Source: Palleronia abyssalis
GTDB taxonomy: Bacteria; Pseudomonadota; Alphaproteobacteria; Rhodobacterales; Rhodobacteraceae
Assembly: GCF_900302445.1 (NCBI RefSeq)
Contig: NZ_ONZF01000003.1
Span: 496,001-560,000 of the forward strand
Length of the DNA: 64,000 nt
Direction: 5' to 3'
The notes beneath the pieces were generated by a model. The model saw only the letters and a program-made list of their open reading frames with translations. It was not told the origin of the DNA and did no database searches. The stretch's first letter is position 1. Every line of letters starts with the position of its first letter. The translations under genes and the position numbers were made by a program. This document shows, in pieces, positions 44,420-53,870 of the stretch.

Positions 44420-45817
44420 TCATGGCCCGGGGGGAAGCCTCTTGGCTGGATCCAACGCCCGTTCCACCTTGTTCAGACGGTCCAGATACCGGGTTCCCCA
44501 GTCGAAGATGTCGCTATCCTGCACGACCTGAAAGAGGGCCGCGTGGCGGGTCTTCCGTTCCTCGAGCGGCATCTTGAACGCACGTTCAATGGCATCCCCG
44601 ACTTCCTCGGCATCATGCGGGTTCACGATAAGGGCCTCGGTCATCTGCTCCGCCGCCCCGGCCGAGCGGGACAGGATCAGAACGCCCGGGTTTTCGGGAT
44701 CCTGCGCGGCCACGAACTCTTTCGCGACAAGGTTCATTCCATCGGCCAGCGGAGTAACGAGGGCGATATCGGCCAGCCGGTAGAGAGGTGCCAAGGTCTC
44801 GCGCGGGACACCGCGTTCGATCAGGCGGATCGGCGTCCAGTCAAGCTCGCCGTAGCGGCCATTGAGGTTCCCGACCAGTGCTTCAAGCTCGCGCGCGATG
44901 GCCTGATAGGCCGGAACCGTCTCTCGGGACGGCGGCGTAATCTGGATCAGGGTGCCCCGCGGCGAGTCCGGACCACGTTTTTCCAACCATGTTCCGAATC
45001 CGCGGAAACGGTGGGGGATGCCCTTCGAGTAATCCAACCGGTCGACGCCGAGGATGAGCTTGGCGTCGGCCCTTATGTGGACCGGATCATGCGTCAGGGG
45101 CTTCGCTGCCGTCTCGGCGAAGGTCTTGACGTCGATGCCGATGGGGAAGGACCGAACCTCGAACACCCGGCTGCGGAACTTCATACGGCCATTCATCAAC
45201 ATTTCCCCGGATCGGTGCGCGCGATATCCGTCAAGGCACCGGGCAACGTCCGCCTCCGTCTGAAGGCCGACCAGGTCGAAGGCGGCAAACCAGTGATAAA
45301 ACGCCTCCCGTTCGGGCAAAGCCTGGATGTCCGGGCCCGTAGGAAACGGGATGTGCAGGAACAATCCGATCCGCGCAGCAACGCCAAGCTTGCGCAGCTC
45401 CAGTGCGATGGGCAGAAAATGATAATCGTGGACCCAGATGACGTCCTCGGGGGTGAGGATTTCCGACAGCATCCGGGCGACGCGCGCGTTCACCGCCGCA
45501 TAGCCCTCGGCATATTTGCGATCCAGCGCGATGAGGTCGGTCCGATGGTGGCAAAGGGGCCAGAGGACCGAGTTCGCGTATCCCAGATAGAAAGTCTCGT
45601 GCTCAGACTCGGTCAGGTCGAAGGCCGCCTTGTCGTAACCTTCTCCGCCTTCGAGGGGCCGGAAGGAGTCCGACGGCGTCTGGACGAATTCATCCCCCGA
45701 TCCGATCCAGAGGCCGCCGCGCTCGGCCAGCAATTCGTGGATGGCGACGACAAGTCCCCCCGCGGGCGGCTTATCCGTCGGGATGCGATTGGACAGAACG
45801 ATCAGCCGACCCGTCAT
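44420..45817 (-). CDS. otsA: Trehalose-6-phosphate synthase
   Basis: A 465-residue GT20 enzyme joining UDP-glucose and glucose-6-phosphate. RLIVLSNRIP and GGLVVAIHELL at the N-terminus, VIWVHDYHFLPIALELR, GLFLHIPFP, GVDRLDYSKGIPHR and TPLADGMNLVAKEFVAAQ are all conserved. The ATG at 45817 overlaps the otsB stop (ATGA); the longer frame to 45937 is a shadow. Trehalose is a compatible solute and stress sugar, which fits the ectoine-related osmoadaptation seen elsewhere in the window. Confidence 0.96.
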   Translation of the reverse strand: MTGRLIVLSNRIPTDKPPAGGLVVAIHELLAERGGLWIGSGDEFVQTPSDSFRPLEGGEGYDKAAFDLTESEHETFYLGYANSVLWPLCHHRTDLIALDRKYAEGYAAVNARVARMLSEILTPEDVIWVHDYHFLPIALELRKLGVAARIGLFLHIPFPTGPDIQALPEREAFYHWFAAFDLVGLQTEADVARCLDGYRAHRSGEMLMNGRMKFRSRVFEVRSFPIGIDVKTFAETAAKPLTHDPVHIRADAKLILGVDRLDYSKGIPHRFRGFGTWLEKRGPDSPRGTLIQITPPSRETVPAYQAIARELEALVGNLNGRYGELDWTPIRLIERGVPRETLAPLYRLADIALVTPLADGMNLVAKEFVAAQDPENPGVLILSRSAGAAEQMTEALIVNPHDAEEVGDAIERAFKMPLEERKTRHAALFQVVQDSDIFDWGTRYLDRLNKVERALDPAKRLPPGP

Positions 45818-46566
45818 GACAAATCCTCCGGCGTTTCCAGCCAATTTTTCAACAACGCGTGGACCTCTTCGACCCCGTCCAGACGCATCTGCGCGGACGT
45901 TTCCCCTTCGCCCACCTTGATGCCGAAGCCACCGCACGACTCGGCTGCGGCGAACATGTCCTCGTCGGTGCGGTCATCACCAATTGCGACCGGGGTCCTG
46001 TCGGTCCAGTCCTTCAGAAGCCCCAAAACCGCTTCTTTCTTCGAGACGTTCTGGGGCATCAGCTCCATGGCCATCTTGGACGGACGCACCGCGAACCCGG
46101 GCAGGACCTGAGACAGAGCGGCGAGGATACCGGTGCAATTGCCCTCCTCCTCCGGCGCCTGGCGATAGTGCAGGACGAGGGAAACAGGTTTCTCTTCCAG
46201 AAGGACGCCCTCGTGATACCCGACCCAGGCCCGCAGCATGTCACGCGTGGCCAGAAACGCCGCACGGTCGCCATCGGCGGCGATCTCGTGGACACCGCCG
46301 ATCCGCGATTCCGCACCATGGGATCCGATCAACACGCCCTGGAAACTCGGCATGATCTGTTCCAGCTGATCCAGCCTGCGTCCCGACACGATGGCGACCC
46401 GCCCGTTCGTACGGCGATGCAATGCGCCGAGGACATCCTCCATTCCAGAGGCCAACGTGACCCCGTCCGGTCGCGATGCGATATCCACCAGCGTCCCGTC
46501 GAAATCGAGAAACAGCGCAGCATGGTCCAAGGCCGGCATCGCTGACGCGTCGTTTTGATGGGTCAT
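45814..46566 (-). CDS. otsB: Trehalose-6-phosphate phosphatase
   Basis: A 250-residue HAD-superfamily phosphatase. Motif I is LFLDFDGTLVDIA with the nucleophile Asp, motif II is IVSGR, the Lys motif lies in ALLKDW-preceding NVSKKEAVL, and motif IV is AIGDDRTDEDMF. It removes phosphate from trehalose-6-phosphate made by OtsA. The order otsB then otsA with a 4-bp overlap ensures coupled synthesis. A hairpin about 60 bp upstream may be part of its control region. Confidence 0.95.
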   Translation of the reverse strand: MTHQNDASAMPALDHAALFLDFDGTLVDIASRPDGVTLASGMEDVLGALHRRTNGRVAIVSGRRLDQLEQIMPSFQGVLIGSHGAESRIGGVHEIAADGDRAAFLATRDMLRAWVGYHEGVLLEEKPVSLVLHYRQAPEEEGNCTGILAALSQVLPGFAVRPSKMAMELMPQNVSKKEAVLGLLKDWTDRTPVAIGDDRTDEDMFAAAESCGGFGIKVGEGETSAQMRLDGVEEVHALLKNWLETPEDLS

Positions 46567-47167
46567 GCTACTACGGGTGATGATCCTTCTCCCTTAGGTC
46601 ACTTTTCTTTCCCACATCCCGTCCGCCGGACTCGTCTCGTGAACGATCACGAGAGTCCGACAGTGGTCAGAGGCCTGCGTTCGGCGTTTGCGATTGGCAT
46701 TTTCTTCAACGAATTCAGGTCGAGCCGAGTTGAAACACAGGCCTCGGAACGCGCCGCTCCGTCAGCTGGACACGCAGCCGCGTTTCCTGACAACCGAACC
46801 AACCGCATAAAACACTCGTCACTTTTCCGGTCTGGTTCGACAACGCCCCACCCGCTGAAAAGTTACGGGTCCAACGGTCGTTTGCCGGACTGTACGATAC
46901 CGCACGGGTCTGATCTGGATCGCCAAACGGCGGCGGATAAGCCTATGGCTTGCGGCGCATAGCAAGCTTCTCCCCCGCGTCACCTCACGATTGCTTTGAC
47001 ATTCCCGTCCGGAACCGGGGCGAGCGCTTGTCCATTGCCCAACCGACCGATGACGTTCTTGGGCACAGGATGCCGGGCTGGGGGTTCTATCCGTTTCGGG
47101 TGTTCATCCGTCCCGCTAGCGAAGGGCGCCAGAGGCCTCATAAGTTCGAAGTGTAAGGAAGTAACCA
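46567..47167. other. 601-bp divergent intergenic region (otsB / SDR)
   Basis: No gene is recognisable on either strand. The promoters of otsBA (leftward) and the Tat-signal SDR (rightward) must lie here. An imperfect 11-bp stem with a 3-nt bulge spans 46628-46658 (GGACT/AGTCC and CTCGTG/CACGAG). TAAGGAAG just before 47168 is the SDR ribosome site. Stress-type promoters are likely given both neighbours, but no clear consensus was found. Confidence 0.5.
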
Positions 47168-48169
47168 ATGACCGAGTTTGATCCAACCCGCCGCGCACTT
47201 ATGGCCGGCGCCGCCGTAACGGGTGCTGCTGCTGCCTCTGGCCCGGCGTTCGCCCAGGCCAACCAATCCGGCAGTGACAGCGCGCCCATGACGCGGCAAG
47301 CCGCTGATTTCCCCAGACCGCCTTATCCTAGGCAGGAGCAACCCTGGCCCGGCCTCGCGCAGGAAATGGACCCGCGTCCGGATCACGGAGAGGAAAGTTA
47401 TCAAGGCAGCGGACGGCTCAGCGGCAAGCGCGCGTTGATCACCGGGGGCGACAGCGGGATCGGACGTGCCGCCGCGATCGCCTTCGCGAAAGAGGGCGCT
47501 GACGTCGCCATCGCATACCTGCCCGAGGAAGAACCCGATGCCCAGGACGTCAAGCGGGTCGTCGAACGCGAAGGTCGCGCCTTTGCGGCATTTCCCGGGG
47601 ATCTGCGGGACAAGGGCTATACGACCGGCCTGCCCGAAAAAGTGGTCGAGGAACTCGGCGGTCTCGATATCCTCGTCAATAACGCGGCATATCAGCAATG
47701 GGTGCCGGGGCTTGAAGAGCTGTCGGACGAACAATTCGACCAGACGATGAAGACCAATCTCTATGCCATGTTCTGGCTGACCAAGGCGGCCCTGCCGCAT
47801 CTGAATCCGGGTGCGTCGATCATCAATACTTCGAGCACTGTCGCGGCAAACCCGCCGGAAATCCTCATAGATTATTCGATGACCAAGTCGGCCATCCTGT
47901 CTTTCACGGACACGCTGGCCAAGCAGCTTGCGTCGCGCGGGATCCGCGTAAATTCGGTGACACCGGGGCCGATCTGGACACCTCTGCAGGTCGCAGGCGG
48001 GCAGAAGATGGAGAACCTCGTCGAATTCGGCTCAAGCACCCCTATTGGCCGTGCCGGCCAGCCGGTGGAACTCGCGCCGCTTTACGTCATGGCCGCGGAC
48101 CCAGCTCTGAGCTATTCGACCGGTCAGGTCTTCGGGGCCACGGGCGGCAGCCCGCAACCAGCGAGCTGA
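47168..48169 (+). CDS. SDR family oxidoreductase with Tat-like signal peptide
   Basis: A 333-residue short-chain dehydrogenase of the YhdF/YdaD general-stress type. The N-terminus TRRALMAGAAVTGAAAASGPAFAQA looks like a twin-arginine signal with cleavage after FAQ. A Pro-rich linker follows, then the Rossmann motif TGGDSGIGRAA (about 93), NNAAYQQ, a catalytic Ser in NTSST and YSMTK with the Tyr-Lys pair. An exported cofactor-loaded SDR would need Tat, which carries folded proteins. The substrate is unknown. It is a single gene ended by a strong hairpin and divergent from otsB. Confidence 0.88.
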   Translation: MTEFDPTRRALMAGAAVTGAAAASGPAFAQANQSGSDSAPMTRQAADFPRPPYPRQEQPWPGLAQEMDPRPDHGEESYQGSGRLSGKRALITGGDSGIGRAAAIAFAKEGADVAIAYLPEEEPDAQDVKRVVEREGRAFAAFPGDLRDKGYTTGLPEKVVEELGGLDILVNNAAYQQWVPGLEELSDEQFDQTMKTNLYAMFWLTKAALPHLNPGASIINTSSTVAANPPEILIDYSMTKSAILSFTDTLAKQLASRGIRVNSVTPGPIWTPLQVAGGQKMENLVEFGSSTPIGRAGQPVELAPLYVMAADPALSYSTGQVFGATGGSPQPAS

Positions 48170-48181
48170 CCCAGCTCGGAA

Positions 48182-48211
48182 CCGGAAGACGGCCGCCGCG
48201 CCGTCTTCCGG
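48182..48211 (+). terminator. 12-bp hairpin after SDR gene
   Basis: CCGGAAGACGGC at 48182-48193 pairs exactly with GCCGTCTTCCGG at 48200-48211 around a 6-nt loop, 13 bp after the SDR stop. No clear T-run follows, but its position suits a terminator. Confidence 0.7.
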
Positions 48212-48478
48212 CCATACGATGCCCGCCGCCGAGCTTGGACGCCCGGTTTATCAGCCGGTGTTTACCGAACAAACCCGCGCCGCATGTTCCACCGCCTCAT
48301 AGCTGCGCCGCCCCAGCCTTGGATGACCTGGCCTTCCAACGCGCCTTAGCTCGCCGCAGCCGCAGAAAATGGGTGGGCCAGCGTGACACGCCGAGATTTG
48401 AATGACAGGCCACCCCGATGCCTTTCGTCGTTCGTGGAGTGGACGCATCGCCCGAAGGACTATGGAATAACTGGCACT
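48212..48478. other. Intergenic region between SDR and hybrid kinase genes
   Basis: The genes on either side are convergent. Nothing coding or structured beyond the preceding hairpin was recognised in these 267 bp. Confidence 0.5.
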
Positions 48479-50254
48479 TCAGGCCGCAACTTCGGCCGGC
48501 AGAGACCGGATCAGGACGTCGAGGAGGGCCTTTTTGCTGAGCGGTTTGGATAGATAGTCGTTCATCCCCATTTCGATATACCGCGCGCGATGTTCGGGCA
48601 TCGCGTTCGCCGTAAGCGCAATGATCGGGGCAGAAATGCCTTCGTCCCGAAGCCTTCGGAACGCGGTTTCCCCGTCCATCACAGGCATGCGCATGTCCAG
48701 AAGGATCACGTCGAAACGTGTCTGCTGGGCAAGCTCGACAGCGATCGCCCCGTTCTCGGCTTCGGTCAGCAAGGCGCCGGTGTCTTTCAGGAAAGATCGC
48801 ACGATAAAACGATTTGTGCGATTATCTTCGGCAACGAGGATCGACATACCGTCCAGAGCCATGGACGAAACCGTGTTCTGGCGTTCCGGTCGAAGGGCCA
48901 TGGCAGCCATGGATTTCGCTGGGAAGGTCAGCGTGAATTGCGCCCCATCGCCTTGGCGCGACGTGACCGATAGAGTGCCGCCCATCAGAGTTGCGAGACC
49001 GCGCGAAATGGGAAGGCCCAGCCCCGTACCCTTGACTGCAAGCTCGGTCTGGTCCCCGATCTGTGTGAATGCGTCGAACAAGACGTCGATCTCGGCGTCG
49101 GACAGGCCTTTTCCGGTATCGCTGACGACCACTTTCACGTTCGCCGATCCGTCCTCCGCAGGATCGAAGGACACCGCAATCCGGACCTCGCCCGAGGGCG
49201 TGAACTTTACCGCATTCGACACCAGATTGGCGAGGATCTGGTGCAGCCTCAACCGATCGGCAACGATCGTCGCGGGGAAATCTTCAGGAATGTCGATGAC
49301 AAGGTCGATCCCCTTCTCCTTCGCCTCTGCGTGGAACAGCCGCACAAGCACGGCGCAGAGCTGTCGCATATCCATCGGTGCAGGATCGAAGGTCATCTTT
49401 CCCGCCTCGATCTTGGCGTGATCCAGGATATCGTCGACCATGCTTTTCAGGATCAAGCCGGAAGACAAAAGCGTCTCGGCCAGTTCCGTGTCCTGGGCAT
49501 TTCGCGCAGCGTCGCGGTTCACCTGTGCAATTCCCAGGATCCCGTTCAAGGGCGTCCGAATTTCGTGGCTCATGGATGCAAGGAACCGGTCTTTTGTCCG
49601 GCTCGCAGCCTCGGCCTCGGCAAGGGCCTGCGCCATACCCCGGTGGATGTGGTTCTGATCGATGCCGGTGCATGTCAGGTAGCCCAGACAGAGAAAGCAG
49701 AACAGCCCGGAGACCAGAAGGTTCTGTTGGGTCTGGATCGGCGCGACCGCAGTGGAAGGCGCGAGGTCAAGATCTGTGATCAGCGCAATCACCATGACCC
49801 CAAGCCCGGTGACAAGCGGGGCAAGGGTCGCCAGACAGACGCCTACGTGATGGGTTCTGATCAGCATGCAATGCATGATGGCCGTCACCATCACCCCCAG
49901 CCCCATGACGTAACCGGCACCGGTTCCGCTATACCAGATCACCATTGGAAAACCGGTGAAGATGATCCCCGCGAAAAAGGCGTTGATGACGTAGGCTTGA
50001 CGCTCCCACATCGCGCGGCCCCGCGAGATCCGGGTATAAAGGGCGTATTGTGAGAGTTCCGTCAGCAGGAACACACCCAGGCTCGCCACGAGCCACTGGA
50101 GAGAAACGATCGTCGCGGCCAGCACGGTACAAAGCGACAGCGTGACCGCACGTGGTCCGAAATCATGGTTGAGATGGCGCGCTTGCCGAAGCAGTGCGTC
50201 CTGGGTTCGGGCCACGTCTGAGCGGATGGATGCGAACATTCCGCTTACATGCAT
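48479..50254 (-). CDS. Hybrid sensor histidine kinase with receiver domain
   Basis: A 591-residue inner-membrane protein. Five or six hydrophobic segments fill residues 35-200 with almost no periplasmic domain, so sensing is probably within the membrane. The HisKA box SHEIRTPLNGILG carries the phospho-His at about 230. The ATPase domain (about 335-450) has N, G1 (DTGKGLS) and G2 (GTGLGLPISRGL) boxes. A receiver domain (about 470-588) has Asp 520 in LLDMRMPVMDG. No cognate regulator gene is adjacent, so a downstream phosphotransfer protein must lie elsewhere. An alternative ATG is five codons downstream at 50239. Confidence 0.92.
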   Translation of the reverse strand: MHVSGMFASIRSDVARTQDALLRQARHLNHDFGPRAVTLSLCTVLAATIVSLQWLVASLGVFLLTELSQYALYTRISRGRAMWERQAYVINAFFAGIIFTGFPMVIWYSGTGAGYVMGLGVMVTAIMHCMLIRTHHVGVCLATLAPLVTGLGVMVIALITDLDLAPSTAVAPIQTQQNLLVSGLFCFLCLGYLTCTGIDQNHIHRGMAQALAEAEAASRTKDRFLASMSHEIRTPLNGILGIAQVNRDAARNAQDTELAETLLSSGLILKSMVDDILDHAKIEAGKMTFDPAPMDMRQLCAVLVRLFHAEAKEKGIDLVIDIPEDFPATIVADRLRLHQILANLVSNAVKFTPSGEVRIAVSFDPAEDGSANVKVVVSDTGKGLSDAEIDVLFDAFTQIGDQTELAVKGTGLGLPISRGLATLMGGTLSVTSRQGDGAQFTLTFPAKSMAAMALRPERQNTVSSMALDGMSILVAEDNRTNRFIVRSFLKDTGALLTEAENGAIAVELAQQTRFDVILLDMRMPVMDGETAFRRLRDEGISAPIIALTANAMPEHRARYIEMGMNDYLSKPLSKKALLDVLIRSLPAEVAA

Positions 50255-50384
50255 GCGGAATCATTTACATCCGGTGAATGCCAACACGTCTGTGGGGCCA
50301 AGGAAATCAACGGGATAAACGTCCGCCCGCCGGCCCCACCTTGTCGCGACATGGCCCGGTTCGGCCCTCCCACAAATGCGCCGT

Positions 50385-50960
50385 CTCGCACGCGCCGAAT
50401 CCATCCAGCCGGGGCGCTTCTATGACGTCGTCCGGCGCGATAACGAAGAACCGGCGCATCAGGAAGACGCCGTACCACGTGACGAGGAACGGCAGCACGA
50501 GCGCTGCATAGGTTCCCGGAAGACCTCAGTCGCAGAACTGCGTCAGTCCGATGTCGCCGGTCAGGGGAACGAAGCGAGCAGAAAGAAGATCGGAATGATG
50601 AACAGGAGAACGGCAACATCTACGCGCCGATCACCAGGCGGAAGATACCGTCGTGGCCCGCGAACTCGTATTTCGCCAGCGCGTAGCCTGCCATGACCGA
50701 GGTGGCGACCTAAAGCGCGGTGATGATCGTGGTCACAACGATCAAGTCGAAAAACCAGCGTCCCATTGGCAACTTGTCAAAGACGCGAGCGTAGACGTTC
50801 CATTGGGGGTAGCCGGGGAAGTAGTTGGGCGGCGCGGCGAAGATGTCTTCGCGCCCGCGCAGTGCGCCGGTAAACATGTCCCCGAACGGTAGCAGCATCA
50901 GGACTGCCACGAAAGCCAGCGCGAGATATTGCAGGACGCGATCCCGTCGCCCGTTCCCGA
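50385..50960 (-). pseudogene. Decayed MalG-type sugar ABC permease
   Basis: On the reverse strand, VLMLLPFGDMFTGALRGREDIF, APPNYFPGYPQWNVYARVF and LPMGRWFFDLIVVTTIITAL match the N-terminal half of a CUT1 MalG-type permease, then a TAG stop at 50710-50712 intervenes. VATSVMAGYALAKYEFAGHD continues in frame, and after further stops and shifts PFLVTWYGVFLMRRFFVIAPDD and EAPRLDGFG match the EAA-loop approach. The C-terminus is missing. Boundaries are approximate. Confidence 0.82.
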
Positions 50961-51090
50961 AGCAGGCGGAACTGGAGCACGGCGATGACCGCTATGATCG
51001 TGAACAGGATCATCGCCGCCGCCGAGGCCCATCGCGCGTCCCGCATGAGGCGCCGGAAGCGGATGGATAACGGCGCAAAGGTTCGATAAC
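50955..51090 (-). pseudogene. C-terminal remnant of a MalF-type sugar permease
   Basis: Just upstream of the decayed MalG gene, the reverse strand reads RWASAAAMILFTIIAVIAVLQFRLLRER, which looks like the last helix and tail of a MalF/UgpA-type permease. Only this tail remains, and the mscS-type start on the other strand lies at its edge. Together the two remnants mark a lost sugar importer. Confidence 0.6.
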
Positions 51091-51098
51091 GCTGTTTC

Positions 51099-52421
51099 AT
51101 GGTGCGGGGCTTTCTCCTTCTAATCTGTCTCCTGGCCGCCCTGGGCGCCCCTGTGTTCGCGCAAGATGACGGGCCGGTGCCCAGTACCCTGTCCGTCGCG
51201 AATGCGCCGTCGGACGCGGCAATAGCCAACCGCCTGAGAGCCATACTGGCCGCGCTGGATCGTTCCGAAATTGCGGTGGCCGTTCAGGCAGGCGTCGTCA
51301 CCCTGGACGGCGACATCGCGGATCCTTCGGTGAGCGCGGAGGTCGTCGGCATTGCCGAACGCATCGAAGGCGTCGTCGCCGTCAGGAACCAGCTTGCGGC
51401 GCTGGACGACCTGTCCCAACAGATCGACCCGGCATTCCAGCGGTTCCGCGCCAGGGCCGATCAGTTCCTCGCGCGTCTTCCCTTGTTCTTTCTCGCCGCC
51501 GTGATCTTCATGGCGATCGTCGCCTTGGGCGTTCTTCTGTCGCGGCGCCAATTCTGGGATCGACTGGCGCCGAACGCATTCATCGCGGGGATCTATCGCC
51601 AGGCCTTCCGGGCCGCCTGCGTGATCGCCGGTATCGTGGTCGCCCTCGATCTTCTGGGCGCGGTCGCCCTTCTCGGGACCATTCTAGGGGCTGCAGGCAT
51701 CGTCGGGCTGGCGATCGGCTTCGCGGTCCGAGACACGGTCGAGAACTTCGTCTCCTCGATCATGCTCAGCCTGCGCCAGCCGTTCCGTCCCAACGACCTC
51801 GTCGAGATCGAAGGCGATCTGGGGCGCGTGATCCGGCTTACCTCCCGGGCAACGATCCTTCTATCGCTGGACGGGAACCACATCCGGATTCCCAACGCCT
51901 CGGTCTTCAAGGGGCGCATCGTGAATTACAGCCAGAACCCGGCGCGCCGGTTCACGTTCGACATCGGCATCGACCCCGATGCCGACCTCGAGGCGACCCG
52001 GCTGTTGGCGCAGGGCGCCCTCAGGGCAATGCCCTTCGTTCTCGATAAACCCGAGGAACTGGTCTGGATCGAAAACGTCAACGAGTCCGGCGCGATCCTG
52101 CGTGTGACAGGCTGGATCGACCAGGAGACGACCGGCTTCTTCTCTGCACGCGGTGACGCCATCCGTCTGGTCAAGGACGCCATCGAAGCGGCCGGCGTGT
52201 CGATCCCCGATACGACCTACCGAATTCGCCTCGAAGGCACAAAAGGCATCCCGGCAGTCTCCGAACCACCGAGCCGACCAAAGACCGAGGCCAAACCCCC
52301 ACCGGCCGAGATTGCCGACCAACCCGCAAGCCAATCCGAGGAACAGGCGCTGATCCCCCTCGTTGCGGCCGAACGCCAGGGTGGGGATGACCTCCTCGAA
52401 CCGGACGCTCCGCGCGAGTAG
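51099..52421 (+). CDS. BON-domain MscS-family mechanosensitive channel
   Basis: A 440-residue membrane protein. A signal peptide (1-21, cut near VFA/QDD) is followed by a BON-like domain (about 38-100) with VAVQAGVVTLDGDIADPS and VEGVVAVRNQL-like repeats, then three or four membrane helices. The MscS pore helix region GAAGIVGLAIGFAVRDTVENFVSSIMLSL (about 198-226) and the beta domain FRPNDLVEIEGDLGRVI follow. The last 60 residues are Pro- and Glu-rich. It should release solutes on hypo-osmotic shock. The periplasmic BON domain may contact lipid or peptidoglycan. The ribosome site is weak (AAAGG). Confidence 0.9.
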   Translation: MVRGFLLLICLLAALGAPVFAQDDGPVPSTLSVANAPSDAAIANRLRAILAALDRSEIAVAVQAGVVTLDGDIADPSVSAEVVGIAERIEGVVAVRNQLAALDDLSQQIDPAFQRFRARADQFLARLPLFFLAAVIFMAIVALGVLLSRRQFWDRLAPNAFIAGIYRQAFRAACVIAGIVVALDLLGAVALLGTILGAAGIVGLAIGFAVRDTVENFVSSIMLSLRQPFRPNDLVEIEGDLGRVIRLTSRATILLSLDGNHIRIPNASVFKGRIVNYSQNPARRFTFDIGIDPDADLEATRLLAQGALRAMPFVLDKPEELVWIENVNESGAILRVTGWIDQETTGFFSARGDAIRLVKDAIEAAGVSIPDTTYRIRLEGTKGIPAVSEPPSRPKTEAKPPPAEIADQPASQSEEQALIPLVAAERQGGDDLLEPDAPRE

Positions 52422-52512
52422 CGTCGATTGGCACATGTCCGACGGTACCGGCAAGGCCCGCCCTCGATCATCGGGAATACGGCTCTGAGGATTGAGGGCG
52501 CCCGGGGGCGGT

Positions 52513-52545
52513 TTGCCGGCCACGTCCCAACGATACGGCCGGCAA
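52513..52545. terminator. Hairpin between convergent mscS-type and kinase genes
   Basis: TTGCCGGCC at 52513-52521 pairs exactly with GGCCGGCAA at 52537-52545 with a 15-nt loop, between genes ending at 52421 and 52564. It could terminate either transcript. Confidence 0.5.
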
Positions 52546-52563
52546 GTCGGTGGCCGGGCGGAG

Positions 52564-53751
52564 CTAGCGCCGTGCCGGCATCGTGAAAGCGAAGGTTGTC
52601 GAGCCCGAAACCGAGGACTCCAGATCGATCCGCCCGTCATGGGCGCGGGCGATTTCGGACGCGATATACAGTCCCCGGCCAAGCCCCTGAAGGCTCTCCG
52701 TGTCGCGCCCGCGCGAGACTGGTTGAAACAGCGAAGCCTTGTCCGCGTCCGCGATCGGCTCGCCCTGGTTGGTCACGGCGACGCGCAGCATTCCGTCCCG
52801 GGTCATAGCTTCAAGCCGGATCGGCTTACCCGGCTCGCCATGGGTGACCGCGTTGCCCAGAAGGTTCGACAGAAGCTGCCCGAGCCACATTGGATCGGCG
52901 CGGATCTGCTGCGGCAGGTCGATCATGCATTCGATGGGCTGCGTCGAGAACTGCGAGATCTCGTTCGCGACGCCGCGAAAGACCGGGTCAAGGTCGACCG
53001 GACGCGGAGCCACTATCTCGATCCCGCCGCCCAACCGACCGCGGGCGAAATCCATCAGGTTAGTGATGATCTGGTTCGCCCGCGTGAGCGAGCGTTGCAT
53101 CTCGGGGATCAGGATAGCTGCGCGTCGGGCGTCAGTGCCGTCCTGCGACAGCATCCGCAAGCCGGCCGAGACTGCGCCGATCGGATTTCTCAGATCGTGC
53201 CCCACGACCGCGATGAACTCCTCCCTCAGGCGGGCGGTATCACGTTCGGTTGCGAGAGCCGCTTGGCCTGCTTCCAGCTCTTCATTCCGGTCCAGCTCGA
53301 GCGCGATGAGCTGGGCGAAAAGCCGGAAGGTGGTGTGCGTCTCCGGTGTGATCGTCCGCGGTTCCGGGTCGATGGCGCAGAGCGTGCCCCAAAAGCTGCC
53401 GTCGGTTCGGAAGATCGGGACAGAGATCTAGCTTTTGAACCCATAGCGGCGCGGGGTGTCGTGGTCCTTGTAGACCTCGCTCGCGTCGACATCCGGGATC
53501 GTGATGGCATCGCGGCAGGTGCGCACCTCCTGGCAAATGGTCGACCGGACCTCCAGCTCGTCCCCGGGCAGCAGGCCGAAGCTGACATGATCGAGAGAGG
53601 CGCAAGTGATCCATCGATCCTCGGTAACGCGGGCGACGGCCGTAAAGCCCATGCCCGTCGCCGCACGACATGCGTCTAGGATCACCGGCACTTCGCGGAT
53701 CCTGCTGATTTGCCGGATATCCAGTCTATGGGGGTCGTCAGGGGCGAGCAT
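52564..53751 (-). pseudogene. GAF-domain sensor histidine kinase with an in-frame stop codon
   Basis: The reverse frame from ATG 53751 encodes a GAF domain (VTEDRWITCASLDHVSFGLLPGDELEV) up to YGFKS, where TAG at 53428-53430 interrupts it. Translation in the same frame then continues ISVPIFRTDGSFWGTLCAID, a HisKA box VVGHDLRNPIGAVSAG and an ATPase domain ending STTFAFTMPARR at 52564. The family normally has a Tyr at the stop position, so one base change (TAC or TAT to TAG) explains it. Intact it would be about 395 residues and soluble. Internal reinitiation at ATG 53205 could still give a kinase-only protein. Confidence 0.85.
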
Positions 53752-53870
53752 CAAGTTTTCCAGATTTGACGTGCCTGGACAGTAGTCCTCAGTCTTCGGA
53801 TGCGCAAACCACGCATGCCGTCGGGGCGCAAGCCGTGCCCCGGACCGCCAGCTGGGCCGTCAGGCATGCG

